A stretch of DNA of 18,552 nucleotides from CAZSVP01 sp964637185 (GCA_964637185.1 CAZWVB010000013.1:1-18552); one strand, 5' to 3'; positions 6,727-13,577 are shown, numbered from the stretch's first letter. Notes: generated from the sequence alone by a model not told the origin. Numbers and translations: made by a program.

Positions 6727-7248
6727 TCAGCCGAGGCCGATCACGGTCAGGCCGCCGATGTTGGCGATCCGCGGCTCGATGCCGAGGTCGCGCACCGAGT
6801 TGAAGAAGTCGACCAGATCCTCCGGGATGTCCGGCTGCCCCGTGCGCCGCGTGATGGCCTCGATGGTCTCGTCGGTCATCTCGCGAGCGATGCGGGCGAT
6901 CTCCTGCTGGAGCTCGGCATCGCCCAGCTGCTCCTCGCTGGAGAAGTGGTTGGCGTGGCGGTGCAGGCGCTCGTAGAGCCAGCCGTCCAGCTCGTGCTCC
7001 TCGATGTCGATGAGCTCGATGGTGGTGGTCGGCAGGATCTCGCGCTCCTGTCCTTCGGGACGACCGGCGCCGACGGTCAGCCGGGCCACCGTGTGCGGGT
7101 TGCCGACGTACTCGACCGACATGTTGCCGCGCTCGTCGAAGGACTTGGCGGCGCCGTCGAAGTGGGCGATGTCGAGCGTGATCTGGCAGCCACAGTCATC
7201 GTGCGACACGGTGATGCTGTAGCCAGCGCCGAGGGTGATCTGGGTCAT
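6727..7248 (-). CDS. Hypothetical protein, 173 aa, G+C-rich codon use
   Basis: Starts at ATG 7248 on the minus strand with SD AAAGGGG (7260-7254) five bases upstream, under a near-consensus promoter (7334-7306). The N-terminal part is beta-rich and contains DDCGCQITLDI with two close cysteines; the C-terminal part is acidic and helical (SSEEQLGDAELQQEIARIAREM, described as residues roughly 103-124). No membrane helix, signal peptide or known catalytic motif is visible. The codon use is strongly G+C-biased, more so than in rodA or the heliorhodopsin gene. The plus-strand frame opposite lacks a ribosome-binding site and is its shadow. I do not recognise the family. Confidence 0.8.
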   Translation of the reverse strand: MTQITLGAGYSITVSHDDCGCQITLDIAHFDGAAKSFDERGNMSVEYVGNPHTVARLTVGAGRPEGQEREILPTTTIELIDIEEHELDGWLYERLHRHANHFSSEEQLGDAELQQEIARIAREMTDETIEAITRRTGQPDIPEDLVDFFNSVRDLGIEPRIANIGGLTVIGLG

Positions 7249-7305
7249 GGCGACCCCTTTCTGTAGGTGCCCCGCAGGACTTGGGTGTGTAAAGGTCAGA
7301 CGACA

Positions 7306-7334
7306 TTTATATCATATGCAGCATATTAAGTCAA
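7306..7334 (-). promoter_or_regulatory. Near-consensus promoter for the minus-strand gene
   Basis: On the minus strand: TTGACT (7334-7329), a 17-base spacer, and TATAAA (7311-7306). A 14-base-period direct repeat overlaps the -35 side: GCATATTAAGT (7321-7331) and GCATATTTAGT (7335-7345), which could be a regulator site. The surrounding 7249-7414 is A+T-rich and holds no gene. Confidence 0.65.
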
Positions 7335-7398
7335 GCATATTTAGTAAGAGTTTTATAATAAATCAGACATCTAGCTGAGACTATCAGGTTTTTGGCTC

Positions 7399-7407
7399 TG
7401 GTATAAT
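7399..7407 (+). promoter_or_regulatory. Extended -10 promoter (TGGTATAAT), leaderless geometry
   Basis: TATAAT ends at 7407 and the ATG of the hydrolase gene is at 7415, seven bases later, so the transcript would begin at or one base before the start codon. No SD is present. No -35 box is evident, consistent with an extended -10 promoter. Confidence 0.6.
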
Positions 7408-7414
7408 TGCGCTT

Positions 7415-8194
7415 ATGAAATCACGCACCAAATCTACCAAGTCCCATCACCTGCGCTGGTGGCAATGGCTACTGCTGGCACTTGGTAGCTTACTACTACT
7501 GCTGTTGCTCGGCTTCGTCGGCTACTTTTTGTGGAATGCTAGTCATAGCCTGCCGGCAGACTCGTCCCGAGTCGAGGCGGCAAAGGCTAGCCAGCAGCTG
7601 AGCTACACCGATGCTGGCAGCTACTATGTTATCCAGCCGACTACCCCGGCTCGGGCTGGGGTGATCATCTATCCAGGCGCTTTTGCCGAGCCGAGTGCCT
7701 ATGTCGGGCAATACGCCGAGCTAGCCGAGCGTGGCATAGCTGTATTTGTAGTGCGCAGTCCGCTGAATTTTGCGCTGCTCGATATCAATCGTGCCGATCG
7801 CATCATGCGCGAGCACGGCGATATACAGCGTTGGTATGTGGCAGGGCATAGCCTAGGTGGTGTCACCGCCTGCGAGTACGCCAAGCGCAATCAGGCCAAA
7901 TTGCAGGGCTTGATACTGCTAGCTAGCTATTGCAATGGCGACGCACGTTCACTGACAATACCGGTGCTGAGCATATCAGCTAGCCGAGACGGCCTGGCCA
8001 CGCCAGCCAAAATCGCTGCTAGCAGATCCAGCTTGCCGCCACAGACTATCTATGTGGTGATCGATGGTGCCAATCACACGCTGTTTGGTAGTTTTGCCAA
8101 GACCCAAAGCGGCGATGGTATAGCCACCATATCTGCTGATGCGGCCACCCAACAGATCTTGCAAGCAATTGATGGCTTCGTACAGTCCAACTGA
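7415..8194 (+). CDS. Membrane-anchored alpha/beta hydrolase
   Basis: 259 residues. A basic start (KSRTKSTKSHH) and a hydrophobic helix at about 15-39 form an N-terminal anchor, putting the enzyme domain outside. The alpha/beta-hydrolase triad is visible: nucleophile S146 in GHSLGG (144-149), D192 in SASRDGLATP and H221 in DGANHTLFGSF. GVIIYPGAF (82-90) forms the strand and oxyanion region. It resembles the carboxylesterase/dienelactone-hydrolase-like branch (PF12695 type); the substrate is unknown, perhaps a lipid or ester at the cell surface. It lies 57 bases upstream of the heliorhodopsin gene, which has its own promoter. Expected translation is leaderless from ATG 7415. Confidence 0.85.
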   Translation: MKSRTKSTKSHHLRWWQWLLLALGSLLLLLLLGFVGYFLWNASHSLPADSSRVEAAKASQQLSYTDAGSYYVIQPTTPARAGVIIYPGAFAEPSAYVGQYAELAERGIAVFVVRSPLNFALLDINRADRIMREHGDIQRWYVAGHSLGGVTACEYAKRNQAKLQGLILLASYCNGDARSLTIPVLSISASRDGLATPAKIAASRSSLPPQTIYVVIDGANHTLFGSFAKTQSGDGIATISADAATQQILQAIDGFVQSN

Positions 8195-8208
8195 GCATTG
8201 TACGATGA

Positions 8209-8237
8209 TTGAAAATACTTGCGGCAAACGATACAAT
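8209..8237 (+). promoter_or_regulatory. Heliorhodopsin promoter
   Basis: TTGAAA (8209-8214), a 17-base spacer, and TACAAT (8232-8237). The predicted transcription start is near 8244, leaving about eight untranslated bases before ATG 8252, too short for a normal SD. Confidence 0.65.
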
Positions 8238-8251
8238 TGAGCATAACAACT

Positions 8252-9013
8252 ATGCAAAAGTCTTTGCAAAAACTACACCGTCTGAATCTGATAGCCGCCA
8301 GTCTGCACGCGCTACAAGCGCTGGCAATTATCTTGCTGGCCAAAAATGTGACATTTCCGATCAGCGTCAGCTATCTTAGCTACAATGTAGCTACGCAATC
8401 GCTGGAGCCGGCCAGCAAAGTAGTCTACAATCTCCCGCTGGCTTGGCTGATAGTCATATTCTTTGGTCTTAGCGCTGTTTTTCATACCATCGTGGCTACA
8501 GTCGGCCGACGCCGCTACGAGCAAGATCTCAAAAAAGGCCTCAATCGTTTTCGCTGGTACGAGTACAGTCTGTCGGCCAGTACGATGATCGTGGCTATCG
8601 GCATACTCAGCGGTGTCTATAGCCTGCCTACACTGGTGGCGCTGTTTGCGCTGGTGATGGTCATGAATCTGTGTGGCTTGGTCATGGAGATACACAACCA
8701 GACTACCACCAAGACCAAATGGGTCAGCTATATAGTCGGCTGTATCGCGGGGATTGTACCGTGGATAGTAATTGGTCTGTATTTCTGGGGCGCTAGCCAG
8801 TATGGTAGTGGACAGATCCCAACATTTGTATATTGGATATACGTCTCGATATTCGTGCTTTTCAATTGCTTTGCTCTCAATATGTTCTTGCAGTACAAAG
8901 GTTGGGGGCCATGGAAGAATTATGTCTTTGGCGAGAAAGTCTATATTTGGCTGAGTTTAATAGCCAAGAGTTTGTTGGCCTGGCAAGTCTTCTTCGGCGC
9001 GCTGCGACCATAG
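8252..9013 (+). CDS. Heliorhodopsin (retinal-binding seven-TM photoreceptor)
   Basis: 253 residues with seven hydrophobic segments. The TM7 block SLIAKSLLAWQVFFG (235-249) carries K239, the retinal Schiff-base lysine; S235 is four residues before it. TM3 block RWYEYSLSASTMIVAI (101-116) carries E104, the counter-ion. Both blocks, and H20 and H78, match the positions known for heliorhodopsin 48C12 (Lys241, Glu107, His23, His80, Ser237, from memory), and this pattern differs from type 1 pumps, which have DxxxD/E-type TM3 motifs. Heliorhodopsins bind all-trans retinal, have an inverted topology with the N-terminus inside, and have slow photocycles, mostly without transport. ATG 8252 is chosen because the frame's earlier TTG (8219) lies within the promoter. 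The upstream neighbour is a surface hydrolase and the downstream one CdsA; no retinal-synthesis gene is in the window. Confidence 0.93.
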   Translation: MQKSLQKLHRLNLIAASLHALQALAIILLAKNVTFPISVSYLSYNVATQSLEPASKVVYNLPLAWLIVIFFGLSAVFHTIVATVGRRRYEQDLKKGLNRFRWYEYSLSASTMIVAIGILSGVYSLPTLVALFALVMVMNLCGLVMEIHNQTTTKTKWVSYIVGCIAGIVPWIVIGLYFWGASQYGSGQIPTFVYWIYVSIFVLFNCFALNMFLQYKGWGPWKNYVFGEKVYIWLSLIAKSLLAWQVFFGALRP

Positions 9014-9033
9014 CATACTTGCACTGCTTATGG

Positions 9034-9063
9034 TTGCCAATCTGTAGCCAAAAGCAATACAAT
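9034..9063 (+). promoter_or_regulatory. Promoter for cdsA
   Basis: TTGCCA (9034-9039), an 18-base spacer, and TACAAT (9058-9063), 56 bases before ATG 9120. Between them lies a small dyad, AGTGC-attc-GCACT, near 9072-9085. Confidence 0.5.
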
Positions 9064-9119
9064 CTTGCGTAAGTGCATTCGCACTATATTCTCGTACCTA
9101 CCTCAAAGGGGGTGTAGCG

Positions 9120-9803
9120 ATGACCGATGTCGCGCACAAACAAGGCTTCGTCCACAACCGGGTGATCCCGGCCATCTGGATCGTGGCGGTCAGCATCACC
9201 ATCATCGTGCTGCCGTGGCAGCTCAGCCTGGCTGGGCTGGCAGCGGTGGCGGTCGTGGCTGGTGTGGAGCTGGAACGCATGGTGCTGAGCATCCGTAGCC
9301 GTTGGCGCTGGTCGGTAGATGCACCGATCTTGGCGGAGTGGTTGCTGCTGGTGCAGTGGCCACTCAGCCTGGGCTACGTGCGCTATCGGTCTGGGGCGGG
9401 CATGATGGCACTGGTGGTGTTTACCATCTTCCTGTCCGACGTGTCGGCCTTCATTGGCGGCAACAAGCTAGGTCTTGGCGAGCACAAGATCGCCCCACGG
9501 ATCAGCCCTGGCAAGAGCTACGAGGGTGTGGTGCTGGCCATGGTGTTCGGACTCACCACGGCTTTTCTGGTGCGCTGGATCTGCGACCTACCGATCGCGC
9601 CACTGCCACTGGCAGCCCTGGCACTCGGCATGATCGCAGTCGGCATCGTTGGCGATTTCAACGAGAGTTGGATCAAGCGTCTGGCCGGTGTCAAAGACTC
9701 CAGCCGGCTGATGCGCAATCATGGCGGCATGCTCGATCGGATCGACTCGCTGCTACCTGCTAGCCTGCTGGTGGCGATCGTGGTCGCCATCTGCTGGGTC
9801 TAG
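9120..9803 (+). CDS. cdsA: Phosphatidate cytidylyltransferase (CDP-diacylglycerol synthase)
   Basis: 227 residues, shorter than the 270-285 usual for CdsA; the shortfall is at the N-terminal membrane part. Multiple hydrophobic segments run through the protein. The CDS-family signature is complete: ESWIKRLAGVKDSS (182-195) followed by NHGGMLDRIDS (200-210), with D192, D206 and D209 as metal-binding acids. The upstream block SDVSAFIGGNKLG (106-118) and PRISPGKSYEG (126-136) are also standard. The enzyme converts phosphatidic acid and CTP to CDP-diacylglycerol, the precursor of phosphatidylglycerol and other phospholipids. SD AAAGGGGGTG (9105-9114) fixes the start at ATG 9120. Codon use is G+C-rich. 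Two tandem hairpins follow (9831-9912). Confidence 0.92.
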   Translation: MTDVAHKQGFVHNRVIPAIWIVAVSITIIVLPWQLSLAGLAAVAVVAGVELERMVLSIRSRWRWSVDAPILAEWLLLVQWPLSLGYVRYRSGAGMMALVVFTIFLSDVSAFIGGNKLGLGEHKIAPRISPGKSYEGVVLAMVFGLTTAFLVRWICDLPIAPLPLAALALGMIAVGIVGDFNESWIKRLAGVKDSSRLMRNHGGMLDRIDSLLPASLLVAIVVAICWV

Positions 9804-9830
9804 GCTCATGGCTCATCAATTCGCAAAGCA

Positions 9831-9865
9831 AACGGCTCGAACTCCATTGCGGGGTTCGAGCCGTT
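9831..9865. terminator. Bidirectional hairpin 1 after cdsA
   Basis: A 15-bp stem: 9831-9845 pairs with 9851-9865 around a 5-base loop, with a single G-T wobble. It lies 27 bases after the cdsA stop. Confidence 0.7.
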
Positions 9866-9887
9866 GCCATATCTATACAGTGAGCTA

Positions 9888-9912
9888 CGGCCTCGGAGAT
9901 GTTCCGAGGCCG
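9888..9912. terminator. Bidirectional hairpin 2 after cdsA
   Basis: CGGCCTCGGA (9888-9897) pairs perfectly with TCCGAGGCCG (9903-9912), loop GATGT. It lies 22 bases beyond the stop of the convergent minus-strand gene (9935). Confidence 0.65.
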
Positions 9913-9934
9913 CTGGCTCTGAGAGGGAGTAGTG

Positions 9935-10138
9935 CTAGCCGGCATCCGGCCGACCGTCGTAGCCCGGACGATCAGCATCGAGATCTCTGGCTGGATGTGC
10001 ACCGACCAGCTCGTCGATCGAGATCGACTCCGGATCATGCTGAGGCGTGGCTGGTGGATCTTCGCCATCGGCGAGCAGCTCGATCAAGTCGAATTCATGC
10101 TCGTCCTGTGCTGGCGTGTCGTAGCTGTCATCGGGCAT
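9935..10138 (-). CDS. Small acidic hypothetical protein, 67 aa
   Basis: ATG at 10138 on the minus strand with SD GGGAGG (10150-10145) six bases upstream; a longer frame exists but would skip this site. The protein is very rich in Asp, Glu and Pro (MPDDSYDTPAQDEHEFDLIE at the start, then ESISIDELVG), with no membrane helix or cysteine. It is probably a disordered or partner-binding protein. It is convergent with cdsA, with two hairpins between, and divergent from the 10280 gene. A promoter is predicted at 10235-10208. The family is not recognised; a small anti-regulator or adaptor role would be speculation. Confidence 0.65.
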   Translation of the reverse strand: MPDDSYDTPAQDEHEFDLIELLADGEDPPATPQHDPESISIDELVGAHPARDLDADRPGYDGRPDAG

Positions 10139-10207
10139 GTGATGCCTCCCAAAAGAGCATGCACGGGGTCCTGCCGTGCCAGGGTCACCGCCAAGGCGAT
10201 TACCTAT

Positions 10208-10235
10208 ACTATACAACAAAGACTAATATTATCAA
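10208..10235 (-). promoter_or_regulatory. Promoter for the small acidic protein gene
   Basis: On the minus strand: TTGATA (10235-10230), a 16-base spacer, and TATAGT (10213-10208). It lies in the divergent intergenic region; the plus strand has TGGTATGAT (10241-10249) as a candidate extended -10 for the 10280 gene. Confidence 0.5.
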
Positions 10236-10279
10236 GATTGTGGTATGATATAGCCAGATAGTAATAGCTAGGAGGACTT

Positions 10280-10471
10280 ATGATATTTGGTACCAACAAC
10301 GTTCTGGTTGGATTTATAGTATTGATCATCTGGGTGGCCATCGCTTTTTGGCCAGCTCGGGTAGCAGCTCGCAAAGGCCATAGCTTCATATTATTCTTCA
10401 TCTTCAGTCTGTTCTTGTGGCCGGTAGCACTAATAGTCGCCTATGTGGTGCGGCCCAGAGTCCGTATCTGA
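10280..10471 (+). CDS. Small membrane protein, 63 aa
   Basis: SD AGGAGG (10270-10275) precedes ATG 10280. Two hydrophobic helices (about 8-24 and 36-57) are linked by WPARVAARKGHSF, a Pro/Arg/Lys loop with the ARxKGxSF pattern seen in many short uncharacterised membrane proteins, and it ends in a basic RPRVRI tail. The function is unknown. The stop is three bases before the ATG of the DUF1697 gene, so the two form an operon. Confidence 0.75.
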   Translation: MIFGTNNVLVGFIVLIIWVAIAFWPARVAARKGHSFILFFIFSLFLWPVALIVAYVVRPRVRI

Positions 10472-10474
10472 TCT

Positions 10475-11008
10475 ATGAAATACGTAGCCTTGCTGCGTGG
10501 CATCAATGTCGGTGGCAAAGCCAAAGTCGAGATGGCGCGGCTGAAGACTGTCTTTGAGAATTTGGGTTTTGGTGATGTCGTCACCTATATCAATTCTGGC
10601 AATGTGATATTTGTCGACAAAAACAAAATACCCGACAAAGTACAGTTGATAGAAAAAGCTATCAAAAAGGAATTTGGCTTTGCGGTGCCAGTTATTATTC
10701 GCACTCAAGAGGCAATAAAGGCGCTTTTGCATAACATTCCCAATAGCTGGACCAACGATCAGCAACAAAGAACAGATGTATTATTCCTGTGGGACGAGGT
10801 AGACGACCCGGATGTCATGAAAAGCATAGCTTACAAAGCAGATATTGAAACATTTATTTATCTAGCTGGTGCAGTGGTATGGAATGTAGCTCGTGAAAAC
10901 GTTCGGCGTGGCAGCGGCCCCAAGCTAATTGGCACCGAACTGTATAAACATATGACAGTTCGCAACATCAACACCGTGCGCAAGCTAGATGAGTTGATGA
11001 GCGGGTAG
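10475..11008 (+). CDS. DUF1697 family protein
   Basis: 177 residues, soluble. The family start MKYVALLRGINVGGKAKVEMARLK (described as residues 1-24), the TYINSGNVIF block (37-46) and the C-terminal region (RENVRRGSGPKLIGTELYKHMT, about 139-160) are typical of DUF1697 (PF08002). Full length compared with the family's about 180 residues. The structure is an alpha/beta fold with unknown function. It is probably co-transcribed and translationally coupled with the small membrane protein gene, whose stop lies three bases upstream; there is no separate SD outside that gene's end. Confidence 0.88.
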   Translation: MKYVALLRGINVGGKAKVEMARLKTVFENLGFGDVVTYINSGNVIFVDKNKIPDKVQLIEKAIKKEFGFAVPVIIRTQEAIKALLHNIPNSWTNDQQQRTDVLFLWDEVDDPDVMKSIAYKADIETFIYLAGAVVWNVARENVRRGSGPKLIGTELYKHMTVRNINTVRKLDELMSG

Positions 11009-11067
11009 TAGCAATCAGATATCAATCGATCTACAATAGTAGAATACACGACAAGGGGGAAGTACCT

Positions 11068-11283
11068 ATGACAAGCTCTGATCATCCGAGCATGGACAAG
11101 TATCGGCCACATCTGCGCGTGGTCGATCTGGATACCGGCCAAGAGGTCGACCGACCCGATGTGGCGGCAGCAGGCTTGAGCGCCTTTGAGCAGGCCATCA
11201 ACGCGGCTGGTGGGCAGCTGACCGATGACGGCGTGGTGCTCAATCTCGGCGCGCCCCAGGCCGAGCCGATCGATCCTGAGTAG
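11068..11283 (+). CDS. Small hypothetical protein, 71 aa
   Basis: SD AAGGGGGAAG (11053-11062) precedes ATG 11068. The protein is acidic, with no cysteine or membrane helix: YRPHLRVVDLDTGQEVDRP at about 12-30, then an Ala/Gly-rich helix and a short beta strand DDGVVLNLG, ending in PIDPE. The family is not recognised. The next gene begins 14 bases after the stop, so the two probably share a transcript. Confidence 0.65.
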   Translation: MTSSDHPSMDKYRPHLRVVDLDTGQEVDRPDVAAAGLSAFEQAINAAGGQLTDDGVVLNLGAPQAEPIDPE

Positions 11284-11297
11284 GGGGTAAAGCTGCC

Positions 11298-11684
11298 GTG
11301 CTATACAAAGTACACATGCCAGCTGTCGACCAGTCAGCTCGAACAGTCGGCATACTCATCCACCGACCTGAGCGCACCGTGGTGACCTTCTGTGGGCAAG
11401 TCCACAACAAGGTCATGCTGGAGCGCATCGACTACCTGCTGGTCACAGATGATCCCGAGCAAGCCAGTTGCAAAGCCTGCCTGCACAGCTATGGGGTCCA
11501 GGTGCTCGGCTTCAAGCCAGGGCGAGTCAAGCCGGAAGTGGTGTTGAGTCGGGGTGAGAAGCTGATCGATGCGGTGTTGTTGCGGCTCGAACAAGGTCCA
11601 CCACTGAGCAACTATGACGTCATGGCCATCCATCAGCTAGCCCGCATCCTGGGTGTCGACCCTGATCGGTTGCCACTCGAATAG
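11298..11684 (+). CDS. Cys/His-containing hypothetical protein
   Basis: 128 residues from GTG 11298, with GGGGG (11283-11287) as a plausible SD; an alternative is ATG 11316, preceded by TGCTATACA at 11299-11307. C32, H36, C58, C61 and H63 (FCGQVH and SCKACLH) have the look of a zinc site. The C-terminal helices 84-122 (GEKLIDAVLLRLEQ, then NYDVMAIHQLARILGV) are hydrophobic-amphipathic and may form a small helical domain. No membrane helix. The function is not recognised. It follows the 71-aa gene and ends before a strong terminator, so the two probably form one transcription unit. Confidence 0.7.
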   Translation: MLYKVHMPAVDQSARTVGILIHRPERTVVTFCGQVHNKVMLERIDYLLVTDDPEQASCKACLHSYGVQVLGFKPGRVKPEVVLSRGEKLIDAVLLRLEQGPPLSNYDVMAIHQLARILGVDPDRLPLE

Positions 11685-11710
11685 AGAGGATGGCCAAATC
11701 GGCCCTTAGA

Positions 11711-11746
11711 CGAAGGTCTCCTTCGACTGGGGGCCTTCGCATTTTT
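11711..11746 (+). terminator. Intrinsic terminator after the 11298 gene
   Basis: CGAAGGTCTC (11711-11720) pairs with GGGGCCTTCG (11730-11739) including two G-T wobbles; an inner alternative CGAAGG-tct-CCTTCG also forms. Five T residues follow at 11742-11746. The T-tract overlaps the -35 box of the next promoter. Confidence 0.75.
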
Positions 11747-11772
11747 GGTATAACATCCAAAACTGTTATACT
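11745..11772 (+). promoter_or_regulatory. Promoter for the surface-protein gene
   Basis: TTGGTA (11745-11750), a 16-base spacer, and TATACT (11767-11772) with TG one base upstream (11764-11765). The -35 box is fused to the T-tract of the preceding terminator. A weak AGGA (11781-11784) follows before ATG 11792. Confidence 0.55.
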
Positions 11773-11791
11773 AAACCAATAGGAAAATACT

Positions 11792-13507
11792 ATGGCTAAG
11801 CCTACCACATCGCGCTCGCGAGTCGCCAATAATAAGTCCAGACCAGCTGGGTTTCGCTTTCGTTGGTGGATGGCGCTCCTGCTCGTAGTGGTAGTGACTG
11901 TGGTGGGCGTACTAGTCATACGGTTTAGTCGAGCCAGTCGGCTAGATTCGCTGGTACTGCGCAATCCCTATGAGGCGCACAACTATGGCGCAGCAGCACT
12001 CGATGAAAATGGCACGCATCACTTTTTCTGGTGTGGTTGGAATACTTACTTGGACAAGGATGGTAAACCAGCTCAGGAAGAGGTCATTTACTATCAACAA
12101 CAAGAAAGTTTTAAGGGCCAAACTTCACAAGCTTATCCCACTCTGAACTCGCGCAAGAAAAGTGGTAATTGGGAAAACGGTTCACACATGTGTGACCCTA
12201 CCATAGTTATGGGTAAATTCCGCTATCGCAATCAGACCTTCAAGTACGCGCTGTATTATGATTCTGACCCAGACAACTCATCGCGACGCACCAAGATAGG
12301 AGTGGCATTTACCAATTATCTTTCACCCGAGCCTAGTAGCCCGACCAATTGGACTTTCGTCGATCATCCAATAGTCTGTGAGTATGGGCCCAACAAGGAT
12401 TTCTATGGCGTAGGTACCAGTAGCGCCATAGTTGATCCAACTGATCCAAGCAAAGTACAACTATTCTTTGTTGACACGTCGCGGACTTCAGCTAGCTTGC
12501 CCAATAACAAACGCTCGGAAGGCTATGTAGTCACTGGCACCAATGGCTATGACTTTGGCTGGTCGGGCAACTGCAATCTAGCAAGCAACGCGCCAAAACC
12601 AAGACCAATAAATACAAACAACTTAAACACTACCGCGTATGGGGATTTTAGCTACGACCAACAAAACCGCTGGTATTACGGTGTGATTGCAGATGGTGGT
12701 GCTGTGCGTCAGCCCATCCGTGGACCAGGCGATCCAGAGCTAGATCAGGGCTTTTACTCAGAGGCTTATCAACAGATAGTGGCCCGGATACGTCCCGAAG
12801 CGCTGACCGATCCGAGTCGTGGCGGTTGGCAAATACTTGGCCGCATCAACTCCGATACTACCAAGAGCTCACTCAATTTCAACCCTGGTATACTGCGCAA
12901 TGGTGATGGCTATCTCGATGGTGTATCGGAGCTGCGCAACGGCGTGCGTGAGTTGTATTTGTGGATCGCTCAAATCGTACCTGAGCAGCTAGCTAGCAAC
13001 AGCACTACTGCCAACAACGATAGCGGGCTTAGCACTAGTGAGATTCGACACACCAAGATCAAACCTATGATATGGGACCCTGGTATGGTGCCGTTGGTAC
13101 GATATGTCGATACTATTACGTCGGAGCATGCTACGACTCAAAATACCAAGCCCAAGGCTAGTTACAAATTTGATAATCAAACATATTGGGTGCTACCCGA
13201 CCCCAATGGTATGGCTGGCTGGCAACCGATTTATTCATGTGTGACCGATGGTCCGTACGACTACTTCCTGTCAGTACATGCCAACTGCGACGGGTTCTTG
13301 CAGCTTGGTCTAGTGGGCTATAGTTTTGCTGGCCCCAATCCACCAAAAATTCCTGGCAAATGGGTACGGCTTTATCGATGTTGGAACATCAATGGTCAAG
13401 GAGTAGGTGAGAATTTTATGACTATCGACCCAAAATGCGAGGGTAATAGCAACCCGGTTGATTCTAGCTACGGGTGGGTATCGCTCGAAAATCGCGACAT
13501 ATATTAA
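11792..13507 (+). CDS. Membrane-anchored extracellular beta-propeller-like protein with two DUF5648-like repeats
   Basis: 571 residues. A basic segment and a hydrophobic helix (about 25-46) anchor it; the rest would be outside. Residues 60-440 are rich in aromatic and beta strands, with blocks HHFFWCGWNTY (76-86), MCDPTIVM (133-140), KYALYYDSD (151-159), VGTSSAIVDP (207-216) and VQLFFVDTS (222-230), suggesting a five-bladed propeller of the GH43/GH32 type; no catalytic acid set can be confirmed. The C-terminus has two related units: YSCVTDG...NCDG...LVGYSF (481-512) and YRCWNING...KCEG...YGWVSL (528-565), each with a Cys pair (C483/C499 and C530/C549), as in DUF5648-type repeats. Eight cysteines in all fit an oxidising exterior. 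It probably binds glycan or a partner cell (inference). Confidence 0.75.
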   Translation: MAKPTTSRSRVANNKSRPAGFRFRWWMALLLVVVVTVVGVLVIRFSRASRLDSLVLRNPYEAHNYGAAALDENGTHHFFWCGWNTYLDKDGKPAQEEVIYYQQQESFKGQTSQAYPTLNSRKKSGNWENGSHMCDPTIVMGKFRYRNQTFKYALYYDSDPDNSSRRTKIGVAFTNYLSPEPSSPTNWTFVDHPIVCEYGPNKDFYGVGTSSAIVDPTDPSKVQLFFVDTSRTSASLPNNKRSEGYVVTGTNGYDFGWSGNCNLASNAPKPRPINTNNLNTTAYGDFSYDQQNRWYYGVIADGGAVRQPIRGPGDPELDQGFYSEAYQQIVARIRPEALTDPSRGGWQILGRINSDTTKSSLNFNPGILRNGDGYLDGVSELRNGVRELYLWIAQIVPEQLASNSTTANNDSGLSTSEIRHTKIKPMIWDPGMVPLVRYVDTITSEHATTQNTKPKASYKFDNQTYWVLPDPNGMAGWQPIYSCVTDGPYDYFLSVHANCDGFLQLGLVGYSFAGPNPPKIPGKWVRLYRCWNINGQGVGENFMTIDPKCEGNSNPVDSSYGWVSLENRDIY

Positions 13508-13577
13508 CCCACACAACTTTTGCCCAAATGATTGTGAGAGCGTATCATAAGCATAGCAATAACTACAAGGAGCAATT

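Noticed and set aside
6643..7266. Long plus-strand ORF of 207 codons
   Set aside because: Opposite the SD-led minus-strand gene at 6727-7248; overlaps both hairpins; no RBS or recognisable family.
8219..8251. TTG start for the heliorhodopsin gene
   Set aside because: Lies inside the predicted promoter, upstream of the transcription start; heliorhodopsin alignment fits ATG 8252.
9302..9763. Plus-strand ORF of 153 codons overlapping cdsA
   Set aside because: Out-of-frame shadow inside the cdsA gene, which has a complete family signature.
11620..11964. Minus-strand ORF spanning the terminator and promoter
   Set aside because: Crosses a clear terminator/promoter region and two plus-strand genes; no SD.
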